Positions 25,036 through 33,758 of a stretch of 64,000 nucleotides of DNA are shown here, piece after piece. The notes beneath the pieces were generated by a model that searched no databases, was not told the DNA's origin, and saw only the letters and a program-made list of their open reading frames with translations. The stretch's first letter is position 1, and every line of letters begins with the position of its first letter. Both the position numbers and the translations under genes were made by a program. This DNA is from Salinarimonas rosea DSM 21201 (lineage in GTDB: Bacteria > Pseudomonadota > Alphaproteobacteria > Rhizobiales > Beijerinckiaceae): positions 47,947 through 111,946 of the forward strand of contig NZ_AUBC01000005.1 of NCBI RefSeq assembly GCF_000429045.1, in the 5' to 3' direction.

Positions 25036-25503
25036 ATGTCCCGCACTCGCGACCTGATCGCCGGGTCTTCGTTCGCCGCGCTCGGCGCGGCGGGGATCGC
25101 GCTCGCATCCCACCTGCCGATGGGGTCCATGCGGCTGCCGGGTGCGGGAGCGATGCCGATCGTCCTGTCGACGGCGCTCGCCGTCCTCTCGCTCGTCCTG
25201 ATCTGGCGCACGCTGGCCGGACGCGCACCGGAGCTCGAAGACACCGACGGGCCCGTCGACACGTTCGGCAACGCACGGGTCGCGCTCGCGGCCGTGCTGA
25301 TCGTGGCCTATGCCGCGGTCCTTTCCTGGCTCGGCTTCTTCCTCGCGACGAGCGTTCTCATGGTGCTCCTGTTCATGATCGGCGCGAAGCGGCCGCTCTC
25401 GCTCCCGCCAGTCCTCGCCGGCGTCGCCGTGACCGGGGTGGCGTGGGCCTTGTTCGTCCTCGCGCTCGACGTCCGTCTCCCCGTCGGCGCGATCTGGAGG
25501 TGA
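25036..25503 (+). CDS. tctB: Tripartite tricarboxylate transporter small subunit TctB, system 3
   Basis: 155-residue membrane protein with four hydrophobic segments (LIAGSSFAALGAAGIALASH, GAMPIVLSTALAVLSLVLIW, VALAAVLIVAYAAVLSWLGF and one at 130-150). The AAGGAG at 25021-25026 selects ATG 25036; the frame opens earlier at 24925 but would translate the intergenic hairpin. MRLPGAGAMPIVLS is the TctB post-helix motif. Its stop is 3 nt before tctA. Confidence 0.83.
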   Translation: MSRTRDLIAGSSFAALGAAGIALASHLPMGSMRLPGAGAMPIVLSTALAVLSLVLIWRTLAGRAPELEDTDGPVDTFGNARVALAAVLIVAYAAVLSWLGFFLATSVLMVLLFMIGAKRPLSLPPVLAGVAVTGVAWALFVLALDVRLPVGAIWR

Positions 25504-25506
25504 CGC

Positions 25507-27006
25507 ATGGAAGGCCTGCTCGGCGGCTTCGTCGCCATCCTTTCTCCCGAGACCCTGTTCTTCTGCTTCGTCGGCGCGCTCGTCGGCACCCTGATCGGCG
25601 TCCTCCCGGGGCTGGGCCCGACCGCGACGATCGCGATCCTGCTGCCGCTCACGATCGGCCTCGATCCCGTGACCGCGATCGTGATGATCGCGGGCATCTA
25701 CTACGGTGCCAGCTACGGCGGCTCCACCACCGCGATCCTCGTCAACATACCAGGCGAGGCGCAGAGCGTCGTGACCTGTATCGACGGCTACCGCATGGCG
25801 CAGCAGGGTCGCGCCGGACCGGCGATCGGCATTGCGGCGCTGGGCTCCTTCATCGCGGGGACGCTCGGCGCCATCGCCATCGCGCTCATCTCGATGCCGC
25901 TGATCTCCTTCGCCGTGCGGTTCGGGCCACCCGAATACTTCGCGCTGATGCTGCTCGGATTCATCGTGTTGCTCGTGCTCGCGCGCGGCTCGGTCGTCCG
26001 CTCGATGATCATGATCATGACGGGTCTCCTGCTGAGCATGGTGGGCCAGGACGTCATCACGGGTGAGGTCCGCTACGCCTTCGGGGTGCCGCAGCTCGTC
26101 GACGGCATCTCCATCGTGACGATCTCGATGGGTATCTTCGGCCTGGGCGAGGTCTTCTTCAACCTCGAGCGGCTGGCGCACCGCAGCGTGCAGACCGTGC
26201 CCGTGAAGCAGATCCTGCCGAGCCGTGACGAGTGGAAGGCGTCCGCCGGGCCGATCGCGCGGGGGTCGGTGCTCGGCTTCCTCGTGGGCCTCCTCCCCGG
26301 CGGCGGCGCGACCCTGGCGTCCTTCGTCTCCTACGCCCTCGAGAAGCGCATCGCGAAGGATCCGAGCCGCTTCGGCAAGGGCGCCATCGAGGGCGTGGCC
26401 GGCCCCGAGGCGTCGAACAACGCCGGCGCGACCGGCTCGTTCATCCCGCTCCTCACGTTCGGGCTCCCGGGCAACCCGGTGACGGCCATCCTGCTCGGCG
26501 CGCTCATCCTCTACGGGGTCACGCCGGGGCCGCTGATGATCCAGACCAATCCCGAGATCTTCTGGGGCGTCGTCGCCTCGATGTATGTCGGGAACGTCAT
26601 GCTGCTCGCGCTGAACCTGCCGCTCGTCGGCCTGTGGGTGCAGCTCCTGCGCGTGCCGTACCGCTACCTCTACGCTCCGCTGATCCTGTTCATGATCATC
26701 GGCGCCTACTCGATCAACAACAGCGTCTTCGACATCGGCGCGCTGCTGTTCTTCGGCGTGGTCGGCTACCTCCTGCGGAAGCTGCGCTTCGACTCGGCGC
26801 CGCTCATCCTGGCCTTCGTGCTCGGCGGGCCGATCGAGACCAATCTGCGCCAGACGCTGATGCTGGGTCGGGGCTCGTGGGAATACGTGCTCGACCGTCC
26901 CATCGCGCTGACCATCTTCACGATCGCGTTCATCGTGGCGATCCTCCCGATGTTCGGCTTCGTCCGCAAGGGGCTCAAGCAGGCTCGGGCCGTGAACGAG
27001 CTGTGA
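25507..27006 (+). CDS. tctA: Tripartite tricarboxylate transporter large permease TctA, system 3
   Basis: 499-residue, about 12-helix permease. [19 protein letters not shown] and [19 protein letters not shown] are the signature blocks; the second-half counterpart is [20 protein letters not shown] near residue 260, followed by [19 protein letters not shown]. It ends the long operon that begins at the aconitase gene. A GC-rich inverted repeat and a hairpin with a T-rich tail follow. Confidence 0.92.
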   Translation: MEGLLGGFVAILSPETLFFCFVGALVGTLIGVLPGLGPTATIAILLPLTIGLDPVTAIVMIAGIYYGASYGGSTTAILVNIPGEAQSVVTCIDGYRMAQQGRAGPAIGIAALGSFIAGTLGAIAIALISMPLISFAVRFGPPEYFALMLLGFIVLLVLARGSVVRSMIMIMTGLLLSMVGQDVITGEVRYAFGVPQLVDGISIVTISMGIFGLGEVFFNLERLAHRSVQTVPVKQILPSRDEWKASAGPIARGSVLGFLVGLLPGGGATLASFVSYALEKRIAKDPSRFGKGAIEGVAGPEASNNAGATGSFIPLLTFGLPGNPVTAILLGALILYGVTPGPLMIQTNPEIFWGVVASMYVGNVMLLALNLPLVGLWVQLLRVPYRYLYAPLILFMIIGAYSINNSVFDIGALLFFGVVGYLLRKLRFDSAPLILAFVLGGPIETNLRQTLMLGRGSWEYVLDRPIALTIFTIAFIVAILPMFGFVRKGLKQARAVNEL

Positions 27007-27025
27007 CACGGCGAGCGCGCCTGGA

Positions 27026-27049
27026 CCGGCCCCGCCCCGGCGGGGCCGG
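27026..27049 (+). other. 11-bp GC-rich inverted repeat after tctA
   Basis: CCGGCCCCGCC (27026-27036) and GGCGGGGCCGG (27039-27049) are exact complements separated by two bases. It starts 20 nt after the stop and just before a stronger terminator. Confidence 0.5.
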
Positions 27050-27067
27050 AGACCGGTGAGGGACATC

Positions 27068-27106
27068 GAACGGGCTGTGGCCGCAAGCCACGGCCCGTTC
27101 GTTTTC
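27068..27106 (+). terminator. Rho-independent terminator of the aconitase-tctCBA operon
   Basis: A 14-bp stem with one G-U pair joins 27068-27081 to 27087-27100 around a short CCGCAA-type loop, and the tail continues TTCGTTTTC. This is the clearest intrinsic terminator in the window. It also separates the operon from the convergent GntR gene. Confidence 0.75.
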
Positions 27107-27176
27107 GTCGCCGCTCCCGCGAGGACGCCCGTCGGGATCTTCCCGAGGGGGCCCGTCGAGAGCCGCAAACCCGCGA

Positions 27177-27929
27177 TCATCGCCGATCGGCCGGGCGCGC
27201 GGTCGTTGCTCCGTCACGCCCGGAGCCTATTCCGGTCAGCCCGTTCCCGGTGCGCTCGAAATGGGCTTGGACGAGCGCGCAGGTGGTCTCGACGTCACGC
27301 GCGAGCGCGGCCTTGGCGATCTCGCGGTGCTCGTTCAAGAGATCGCGTTGCTGTCGCTCCGCACCGACGGAGGCACGCCGATACCGCTCGCACTGATCCT
27401 GCAGGTTCTGCCGCACGCGCAGCAGCCAGTCCGAGCCGCACGCCTTCACCAACGCGAGATGAAAGCGGCTGTTCGCGACCTCCCAGCGCTCCAGGTCCGC
27501 GTCTCCCTTCTGCATCAGGCCGTCCTGCTTCTCGACGGCGTAGGCGGCCGCGACCAGATCGGCTTCCCAATCGTCGTCGCCCGCCGGGAGCGATAGGCGG
27601 AGCGCCGCGGTCTCGACCGCGATACGCGCCCGGTTCAGGTCGGCGAAATCCTCCGCCGCGAGCCGCGCCACGCTGAAGCCGCGGCTTCCGGTCGCGACGA
27701 CGAGGCCGTCCGCCGACAGCCGCTGCAGAGCCTCGCGCAGGGGCGTGACGCCGATGCCGTAGATGGCCCGCAGACGCTCCATGCGCAGGCGTTCGTCGGG
27801 CTTCCGGCGCCCTGCGATGATGTCGGCGCGGATCGCGACGTAGGCCGCGTCGACGAGCGACGCCTCGGCCGCACCGCGCGCCTCCGGCAACCCTTTCGCC
27901 GCGCTGAGAGCGGTCCGAGTACTGTCCAT
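27177..27929 (-). CDS. GntR-family transcriptional regulator (FCD type)
   Basis: 250 residues. The winged HTH spans about 28-95, with recognition segment YGIGVTPLREALQRLSADG in the CsiR/VanR style. The FCD domain (about 105-225) has the usual Asp/His pattern (NRARIAVE, NSRFHLALV, NEHREI, AHFERT). ATG 27927-27929 is the first in-frame start. It is transcribed divergently from the fumarylacetoacetate hydrolase operon. The 122-nt gap holds two short inverted repeats that are candidate operators, so it most likely controls that operon and itself. Confidence 0.87.
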   Translation of the reverse strand: MDSTRTALSAAKGLPEARGAAEASLVDAAYVAIRADIIAGRRKPDERLRMERLRAIYGIGVTPLREALQRLSADGLVVATGSRGFSVARLAAEDFADLNRARIAVETAALRLSLPAGDDDWEADLVAAAYAVEKQDGLMQKGDADLERWEVANSRFHLALVKACGSDWLLRVRQNLQDQCERYRRASVGAERQQRDLLNEHREIAKAALARDVETTCALVQAHFERTGNGLTGIGSGRDGATTARPADRR

Positions 27930-27997
27930 GATGCGTCGTCGGGCGGAATCGCTGAGCGAGGTTCGGAAAGGTTCATCCAGAAAATGTCACGGCGCAC

Positions 27998-28040
27998 TTG
28001 ACTCGTCAAATCGTATGGATACGCTAAATTCATATATGAA
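27998..28040 (+). promoter_or_regulatory. Promoter with two inverted repeats before the FAH operon
   Basis: TTGACT (27998-28003) with TACGCT 16 nt later is a possible promoter. CGTAT-GG-ATACG (28012-28023) and the perfect 12-bp palindrome TTCATATATGAA (28029-28040) lie over and after the -10, positions suited to repression by the divergent GntR protein. Confidence 0.5.
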
Positions 28041-28051
28041 ATGAGGATCTC

Positions 28052-28933
28052 ATGCGCATCGTCTCGTTCACTCGTGGAGACACGCCGGGCGTCGGCCTCG
28101 TGGACGGCGAAGAGATCGTCTTGGTGGCGCAGGGTGGCGACGCCATCGGCGCGATCGGACGGATGATCGCCGCTGGCGCGCCGGAGCGGGAACGCTGGGT
28201 CGCACGTCTCGCCGCGCCGGACGCGGAGCGCGTGCCGCTCGCAACGGTGCGCCTGGAGGCGCCGCTGCCCGAACCGCGACAGATGATCGTCTGCGTGGGC
28301 AAGAACTACCGCGCGCACGCGACCGAATTCCACGCGAGCGGGTTCGATTCCTCCGGGAAGGAGGAGGTTCCCTCCAACCCGGTCGTGTTCGCCAAGGCCG
28401 GCAGCAGCGTCGTCGGCGCCGGCGCCGCGATCCGCGCGTCGCTCGACCCGACACGGAGCGTCGACTACGAGGGCGAGCTCGCGGTGGTGATCGGCCGGCG
28501 CGCCTTCCAGGTCGCGCCCGCGGACGCCATGGCGCACGTCTTCGGCTACACCATCGTCAACGACGTGACCTCGCGCGAGCTGCAGAGCCGGCACAGCCAG
28601 TGGCTGATCGGCAAGAGCCTGGACAGCTTCGGGCCGATGGGACCGTGGATCGTCACTGCCGACGAGATCGACGACCTGGGGCGCCGCGAGCTCGTGACGC
28701 GCGTGAACGACGAGATCCGCCAGAAGGCCCGCCTCGCCGACCTGATCTTCGACATTCCAACGCTGATCACGACGCTGAGCGCGACCATGACGCTCGAGCC
28801 CGGTGACGTGATCGCGACGGGAACGCCCGCCGGTGTCGGCATCGGCTTCAAGCCGCCGCGCTACCTTCAGCCCGGGGACCGCGTCGCCGTCAGCATCGAG
28901 GGACTGGGCACGCTGGAGAATCCGGTGACCTGA
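28052..28933 (+). CDS. Fumarylacetoacetate hydrolase-family protein 1
   Basis: 293 residues: an N-terminal lid domain (1-70) and the FAH catalytic fold. CVGKNYRAHATEF starts the fold, VDYEGELAVVIGR supplies metal-binding Glu residues, and FGYTIVNDVTSRELQ and VIATGTPAGVGIGFKPP are conserved blocks. Members hydrolyse acylpyruvates, hydrate 2-oxo-pent-4-enoates or decarboxylate oxaloacetate-type acids using Mg2+. ATGAGG before the ATG is a good ribosome site. It is first in an operon with a second FAH protein at the far end, separated by transporter and OsmC genes. Confidence 0.88.
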   Translation: MRIVSFTRGDTPGVGLVDGEEIVLVAQGGDAIGAIGRMIAAGAPERERWVARLAAPDAERVPLATVRLEAPLPEPRQMIVCVGKNYRAHATEFHASGFDSSGKEEVPSNPVVFAKAGSSVVGAGAAIRASLDPTRSVDYEGELAVVIGRRAFQVAPADAMAHVFGYTIVNDVTSRELQSRHSQWLIGKSLDSFGPMGPWIVTADEIDDLGRRELVTRVNDEIRQKARLADLIFDIPTLITTLSATMTLEPGDVIATGTPAGVGIGFKPPRYLQPGDRVAVSIEGLGTLENPVT

Positions 28934-28996
28934 CAGCCGACAACAGTTCGCGAAGCCTCGGCACAGGGGCGGCGAGCAAACAGGGAGGAAACGACC

Positions 28997-30079
28997 ATGA
29001 GCGTGATCGACAAGCGGCTCCTCTTCGCAGCCGCCGCCTGCATCGTCGTCGCAGGCCCGGCGAATGCCCAGGAATTCTACGCCGGCAAGCGCATCCAGGT
29101 GATCGTGCCGTTCTCGCCGGGCGGCGCCACCGACGTGGCCGCGAGATTCCTGGAGAAATACCTCGAGCGCCACGTCGCCGGGAATCCCGACATCGAGGTG
29201 GTGAACCGCGCCGGAGGCGGGTCCGTCCTCGGCGCGAACTGGTTCGCCGAGAACGCCGAGCCGAACGGACAGACGATCTTGTTCACGACGTCGTCGACTT
29301 CGAACCCGTTCGTGCTCGGCCAGGAGGGCGTGGAATACGATCTCGCAGCCATGCGCCCGGGCTACAGCCTTCCTTTCGGCGCGGTCGCCTACATCGCGCC
29401 GAGCGCGGGCGTCACGAGCGCTTCGGAGGTGAAGGACGCCGACGTTCCCCTGCTCTACGGCGGCATCGCCGCAGCCGCGAGCGACCTGCCGGCGCTGCTC
29501 TCCTTCGAGGTTCTCGAGCTCGACATCAAGACGGTTCTCGGCTTCCCGGGCCGCGGTCCGATCCGTCTCGCCTTCGAGCGCGGAGAGACCAATTTCGACT
29601 ACCAGTTCACCCCCGTCTACGCGACTCAGGTCGTCGACATGGTCGCCGCGGGGCGGGCGACGCCGCTGTGGACGGGCGGCTCCGTCGCCGCGGACGGGCG
29701 CCTCACGGACCGCGACCCCGCCTTCCCGGAGCTCCCGTCGGTCTACGAGGTGTACAAGGACCTGAACGACGGAGCCGAGCCGAGCGGGCTCGCCTGGGAT
29801 GCGTTCCAGGCCGTCGGGACGGCGACGTACAATTACGGCCTGACCGCGTTCCTGCCGGAGGGCACGCCCGACGAGGCGATCGCGGCATTCGAGGCCGCGA
29901 TCCCCGCGATCAACGCCGATCCCGAGTTCCAGAGCGAGAGCGCGCAGGTCGTCGGCGGCTACCAGCTGATCCCGCCGTCGGAAGTGGAAGGGCCCCTCCT
30001 CGCGGCGCTGCGGCCGTCACCCGAGATCCGCGCCTATCTGCGCGATCTGCTCGGCGCGAAGTACGGCGTGAACTTCTGA
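28997..30079 (+). CDS. tctC: Tripartite transporter solute-binding protein, long (360-aa) TctC type, system 4
   Basis: 360-residue receptor with signal peptide MSVIDKRLLFAAAACIVVAG (cleavage near ANAQ). IQVIVPFSPGGATDVAARFL is the ligand loop. Like the system 2 receptor it has an ERHVAGNP-type segment and a long C-terminal part (RPSPEIRAYLRDLLGAKYG), and it precedes a TSDT-type permease. AGGGAGGA at 28981-28988 is the ribosome site. A perfect 10-bp hairpin stands 7 nt after the stop, before the fused permease gene. Confidence 0.88.
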   Translation: MSVIDKRLLFAAAACIVVAGPANAQEFYAGKRIQVIVPFSPGGATDVAARFLEKYLERHVAGNPDIEVVNRAGGGSVLGANWFAENAEPNGQTILFTTSSTSNPFVLGQEGVEYDLAAMRPGYSLPFGAVAYIAPSAGVTSASEVKDADVPLLYGGIAAAASDLPALLSFEVLELDIKTVLGFPGRGPIRLAFERGETNFDYQFTPVYATQVVDMVAAGRATPLWTGGSVAADGRLTDRDPAFPELPSVYEVYKDLNDGAEPSGLAWDAFQAVGTATYNYGLTAFLPEGTPDEAIAAFEAAIPAINADPEFQSESAQVVGGYQLIPPSEVEGPLLAALRPSPEIRAYLRDLLGAKYGVNF

Positions 30080-30086
30080 GCCGGCC

Positions 30087-30110
30087 GGCGGCGCGCCCCC
30101 GCGCGCCGCC
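30087..30110 (+). terminator. 10-bp hairpin between tctC and the tctA-tctB fusion
   Basis: GGCGGCGCGC (30087-30096) and GCGCGCCGCC (30101-30110) pair perfectly around CCCC. There is no T-run. It is placed as in systems 2, 3 and 5, directly behind the receptor gene. Confidence 0.6.
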
Positions 30111-30138
30111 CACCCTGTCCCGACGGAGGCAATCGCCC

Positions 30139-32109
30139 GTGCTCGAGCATATCGTCCCGGCTCTGTCCGCGCTTCTCGAGCCCGTGCGCCTCCTGGCACT
30201 GTTCGCAGGCATGTTCGCCGGGCTCGTCTTCGGGATGCTGCCGGGGCTCGGCGGGGTCGCGGCCGTCTCGATCCTCCTGCCCTTCATCTACTTGTTCGAC
30301 AGCTATGCCGGGCTCGCGCTGCTGCTCGGCGCGACCTCGGTCATCTACACCTCCGACACGATCACCTCGGTGCTCGTCGGCGCGCCGGGTTCGCCGGCGT
30401 CGGCGCCGACGGCGATCGAGGGCCACGCGCTCGCTCGTCAGGGCAAGGCCGCCACGGCGCTCGGGGTCGGCTTCCTCGCCTCGATGGTCGGCGGGCTCTT
30501 CGGTGCGGTGATCCTCTCCCTCGCGATCCCCGTCGCCGGACCGCTCGTCCTCGCGCTGGGCACGCCCGAGCTGCTGATGTTCGCCGTGGTCGGCCTCGTC
30601 TTCGCCGCGGGCATGGTGGGCAAGGACATCGCCGTCGGGCTCGCGGCGGCTGCGTTCGGCATCCTGCTCGGCACGATCGGCGCGGCGCCGGCTGCTGTCG
30701 ATTTCCGCTTCACCTTCGGCCAGCCCTACCTCGCCGACGGCATTTCGCTGACGATCGTCGCGCTCGGCCTGTTCGCCGTCGCGGAGGTCGTCGGCATGCT
30801 GGCCTCCGGCGGCGGCATCTCGAACGAGCGCTTGCCTCTCGGCAGCTGGCGGGAGGGTGCGCGCGCCTTCGTCGCCCATCGCTGGCTCATCGTCCGCTCT
30901 GCCCTGATCGGAGTCTTCGGCGGCTTCGTGCCGGCCGTCGGCGCGAGCGCCTCGACATGGATCGCCTACGGCCACGCCATGCGCTCGACGAAGGACAAGA
31001 GCCGCTTCGGAAAGGGCGATATTCGGGGTCTCGCCGCCGCGGAGGGCGCCAACAACGCCACCGTGATCTCCGACCTCGTGCCGACCCTGCTGTTCAGCGT
31101 TCCCGGCGGGCCGGCTGCAGCGGTCTTTCTCGGCGCCCTGTTCTCGTTCGGCTTCTATCCGGGTCCGCGGCTCGTGCGCGAGAACCCGGAGCTGATGTAC
31201 GTCATCGTCTGGAGCGTTGCGATCGCGTCCGTGGTCGGCGCCGTGATCTGCTTCGCGATTACGCCGCTCATCGCGCGTCTGACGCGGATCCGCTTCGCGA
31301 TCATCGCGGCGCCCCTGCTGCTGATCATGGTGGCAGGCGCCTACCAGGCGACGCAATCCTTCGGCGACATCGCCATGCTCCTCACGCTCGGCGTCGTGGG
31401 CTGGCTGATGAAGCAGGCCGACTGGCCGCGTGCGCCGGTTCTCGTCGGCTTCGTGCTGGCCAAGCCGATGGAGCAGTATTTCTGGCTCACGGTGCAGATC
31501 CACGGCTGGTCCTGGCTGCTGCGCCCGGGCGTTCTCGTCATCGGCGCCTTGATCGTGATCCCCCTGCTGCTGCGGCTCGCCGGCCATCTGCGCGCGCGCC
31601 GCAGCCGGGCGGCGGCGGCGGCGGCGGCGGGGATCCGGATGGTCGCCCCGTTGCGCAAGGAGCGCCGCACAGACACGCGGATCGGGCTCGCCGTCGCGTG
31701 GCTGATCCTCGTCGTGTTCGTCTACGCCGCGTTCGAGACGGCCGGCTTCGCGCCCGATTCGCGCCTCCTGCCCATGCTCGCGATCGCCCCCGGGCTCATC
31801 CTGGGCGCCTTCGTCGTCGTCCGGGAGACCCGCCGGGCGCTCGGAGAGGGCGTGGTATCCGATTCCGCCGCCGTGGCGGAGATCCCTTATCTCCTCACGA
31901 TCCTCGCCTACGGGGTCGGCATCTGGCTCGTCGGCTTCGACATCGCCACCATCGCGCTGCTCATCTGGATGCTGATCGGCTGCGCGCGCATGCGCCTCGC
32001 GACCGGTATCGCCTACGCGGCGCTGATCCTCGCGACGATTCACGGCATGTTCGTGCTCATGCGCGTGAGCGCGCCCGCCGGCCTCCTCGACCTCGCCATC
32101 CTCTCCTGA
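30139..32109 (+). CDS. Natural TctA-TctB fusion permease, system 4
   Basis: 656 residues, starting at GTG 30139 after CGGAGG (30124-30129). Residues 1-500 are a complete TctA (GMLPGLGGVAAVSILLPFI, TSDTITSVLVGAPGSPASAP, second-half GGFVPAVGASASTWIAYGHA). After an Arg/Ala-rich linker (RARRSRAAAAAAAGIRM) residues 520-656 have four hydrophobic segments in TctB spacing (IGLAVAWLILVVFVYAAFET and on). One chain thus carries both membrane subunits, and no separate tctB is present in this operon. The upstream frame is open for another 470 nt but is an out-of-frame shadow of tctC. Confidence 0.85.
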   Translation: MLEHIVPALSALLEPVRLLALFAGMFAGLVFGMLPGLGGVAAVSILLPFIYLFDSYAGLALLLGATSVIYTSDTITSVLVGAPGSPASAPTAIEGHALARQGKAATALGVGFLASMVGGLFGAVILSLAIPVAGPLVLALGTPELLMFAVVGLVFAAGMVGKDIAVGLAAAAFGILLGTIGAAPAAVDFRFTFGQPYLADGISLTIVALGLFAVAEVVGMLASGGGISNERLPLGSWREGARAFVAHRWLIVRSALIGVFGGFVPAVGASASTWIAYGHAMRSTKDKSRFGKGDIRGLAAAEGANNATVISDLVPTLLFSVPGGPAAAVFLGALFSFGFYPGPRLVRENPELMYVIVWSVAIASVVGAVICFAITPLIARLTRIRFAIIAAPLLLIMVAGAYQATQSFGDIAMLLTLGVVGWLMKQADWPRAPVLVGFVLAKPMEQYFWLTVQIHGWSWLLRPGVLVIGALIVIPLLLRLAGHLRARRSRAAAAAAAGIRMVAPLRKERRTDTRIGLAVAWLILVVFVYAAFETAGFAPDSRLLPMLAIAPGLILGAFVVVRETRRALGEGVVSDSAAVAEIPYLLTILAYGVGIWLVGFDIATIALLIWMLIGCARMRLATGIAYAALILATIHGMFVLMRVSAPAGLLDLAILS

Positions 32110-32130
32110 TCCGTCGGAAGGAGCTTCACC

Positions 32131-32649
32131 GTGGCCCTCGCACCAGATCCCGATATCCTGCCGCCGAGCGTCGACCCGGCGACGAAGAAGATCGCCGTTC
32201 GCTCCGTGCGCGGCCGCAATCGCGCGGGCACGCGGACCGAGGTCCGCGTGCGCCAGTTCGAGAGCGTCTATACCGACGAGCCGGATACGCTCGGAGGCAC
32301 GAACACGGCGCCCAGCCCTCTGGAAACGGTGCTCGTGGCCCTCGTCGGCTGCGACGGAGTCATCATCAACGGCTGCGCCAAGGCGATGGGCTTCTCCTAT
32401 GCGGGCGTCGACTTCGCCTGCGCGGCCGAGATCGACGTGCGCGGACCGAAAGGCGTTCCGGGCGTGCGCCCCTACTACGAGTCGCTCGCACTCGAGATCG
32501 TCCTCTACACCGACGAACCCGAAGCGCGCGTGAGGCAGCTCCAGAAGAATGTCGAGTTCCGCTGCCCGGTGATGAACCTCATACGCGCCGCGGATGTACG
32601 CATGCAGGTCGACTGGCGGGTCGCGCCCGCCGCCGCGTTCGAGGAGTGA
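32131..32649 (+). CDS. OsmC/Ohr-family protein
   Basis: 172-residue OsmC-fold protein, GTG start after GGAAGGAG (32116-32123). The two conserved cysteines are present: one in LVALVGCDGVII at the start of the long helix and one in EFRCPVMNLI. In Ohr/OsmC these form a peroxide-reactive pair; in YhfA-type members the role is unknown. Its central place in a catabolic operon between a permease and an FAH protein is unusual for a stress protein. It could protect against a reactive intermediate or act directly on a metabolite. Confidence 0.83.
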   Translation: MALAPDPDILPPSVDPATKKIAVRSVRGRNRAGTRTEVRVRQFESVYTDEPDTLGGTNTAPSPLETVLVALVGCDGVIINGCAKAMGFSYAGVDFACAAEIDVRGPKGVPGVRPYYESLALEIVLYTDEPEARVRQLQKNVEFRCPVMNLIRAADVRMQVDWRVAPAAAFEE

Positions 32650-32653
32650 CAGC

Positions 32654-33619
32654 GTGCGCGTCCTCGTGCACCGGGGTCTCGGCGCACCGCGCCTCGGCTT
32701 TCTCGCCGATCCGCAGACCATCGTCGACGCCCGCGCCGCCTGCGAGGCGCTGGGCCGCGATGCCGACCTTCCGCTCGTCGCCGACACGATCTCATTGATC
32801 GCGGCGGGTGACTCCGGGCTGGCCCTCGCGCGCGAGCTGATCGCCGCGGCGCCGCCGGAGGCACGGCTGGCGCTCGCGGACACGCCCCGCGATGCGCCGT
32901 TGCGTCCTTCGACGATCCTGTGCACCGGCTCGAACTATCGCGAGCACAACGCGGAGAAAGCCAACACGCCGCTCAGCGCCAAGGAGCCGGAATTCTTCGT
33001 GAAGACGGCGGATTGCGTGGTCGGGCCGGACGAGCCGATCATCCACGACCCGCGTCTCACCTCCAAGCTCGATTGCGAGACCGAACTCGCGGTCGTGATC
33101 GGCAAGCCCGGGCGGCACATTCCGGTCGAGAGCGCACTCGACCACGTTTTCGGCTACACGGTCGTCAACGACGTCACGGCTCGCGACCGGCAGGTCCGGA
33201 CGAGTCCGGAGGGCGTGACCTGGTACGAGCTCGGCCGCGGCAAGGCGTTCGACACGAGCGCGCCCCTGGGGCCATGGATCGTCACGCGAGACGATATCCC
33301 CGATCCTCAGGCACTCGCGCTCGGCACGCGGATCAACGGCGAGACGCGTCAGGCCGGAAACACCGCATCGATGATCTGGACTTGCGCCGAGCTCATCCAT
33401 TTCTTCTCGACCAATTTCACGCTGAAGCCCGGCATCGTCATCATCACCGGCACCCCGGCCGGCACCGCCTGGTCCGCAGATCCGGAGCTCGGCGGCCGCT
33501 GGCGCCCCGTGCCCGGGTGCGTGAAGCCGTCCCGCTACTGCCTGCCCGGGGACGTGGTCGAGAGCGAGATCGATGGAATCGGCGTCCTGCGGAACAGAAT
33601 CGAAGCCGGCCCGACATGA
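32654..33619 (+). CDS. Fumarylacetoacetate hydrolase-family protein 2
   Basis: 321 residues beginning at GTG 32654, 4 nt after the OsmC stop with GAGGAG as ribosome site; an in-frame ATG at 32594 would overlap osmC. Conserved blocks are LCTGSNYREHNAEK, DCETELAVVIGKPGRHI, FGYTVVNDVTARDRQ and IIITGTPAGTAW. It has an insertion (ADPELGGRWRPVPGCVKP) before the last strand that FAH protein 1 lacks. Two divergent FAH enzymes in one operon suggest successive steps, for instance hydration or isomerisation followed by hydrolysis of a dioxo acid. The operon ends here; 33620-33758 shows no gene. Confidence 0.87.
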   Translation: MRVLVHRGLGAPRLGFLADPQTIVDARAACEALGRDADLPLVADTISLIAAGDSGLALARELIAAAPPEARLALADTPRDAPLRPSTILCTGSNYREHNAEKANTPLSAKEPEFFVKTADCVVGPDEPIIHDPRLTSKLDCETELAVVIGKPGRHIPVESALDHVFGYTVVNDVTARDRQVRTSPEGVTWYELGRGKAFDTSAPLGPWIVTRDDIPDPQALALGTRINGETRQAGNTASMIWTCAELIHFFSTNFTLKPGIVIITGTPAGTAWSADPELGGRWRPVPGCVKPSRYCLPGDVVESEIDGIGVLRNRIEAGPT

Positions 33620-33758
33620 CCTTTCACGCCGAACGGCAGGGCGACATGTCGGTCGAGGCCCCTGCCCCACCAGCGCTGTGCGCATCGAAGCTCTCGTGCG
33701 GGCCCGGTCGCGCTCGCTTCGCGCGCGTCCTGGCGATGCCCTTCCTTCGGGAGTTCGG

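Noticed and set aside
22008-25271. 1087-codon minus-strand open frame
   Set aside because: Covers the lyase, dehydrogenase and tctC genes in antisense; the plus-strand genes have complete catalytic motifs.
30034-32925. 963-codon open frame on the minus strand
   Set aside because: It is the antisense shadow of the tctA-tctB fusion, osmC and FAH genes; it is rich in Arg, Asp, Glu and His as expected for antisense of GC-rich coding DNA, and has no ribosome site or motif.
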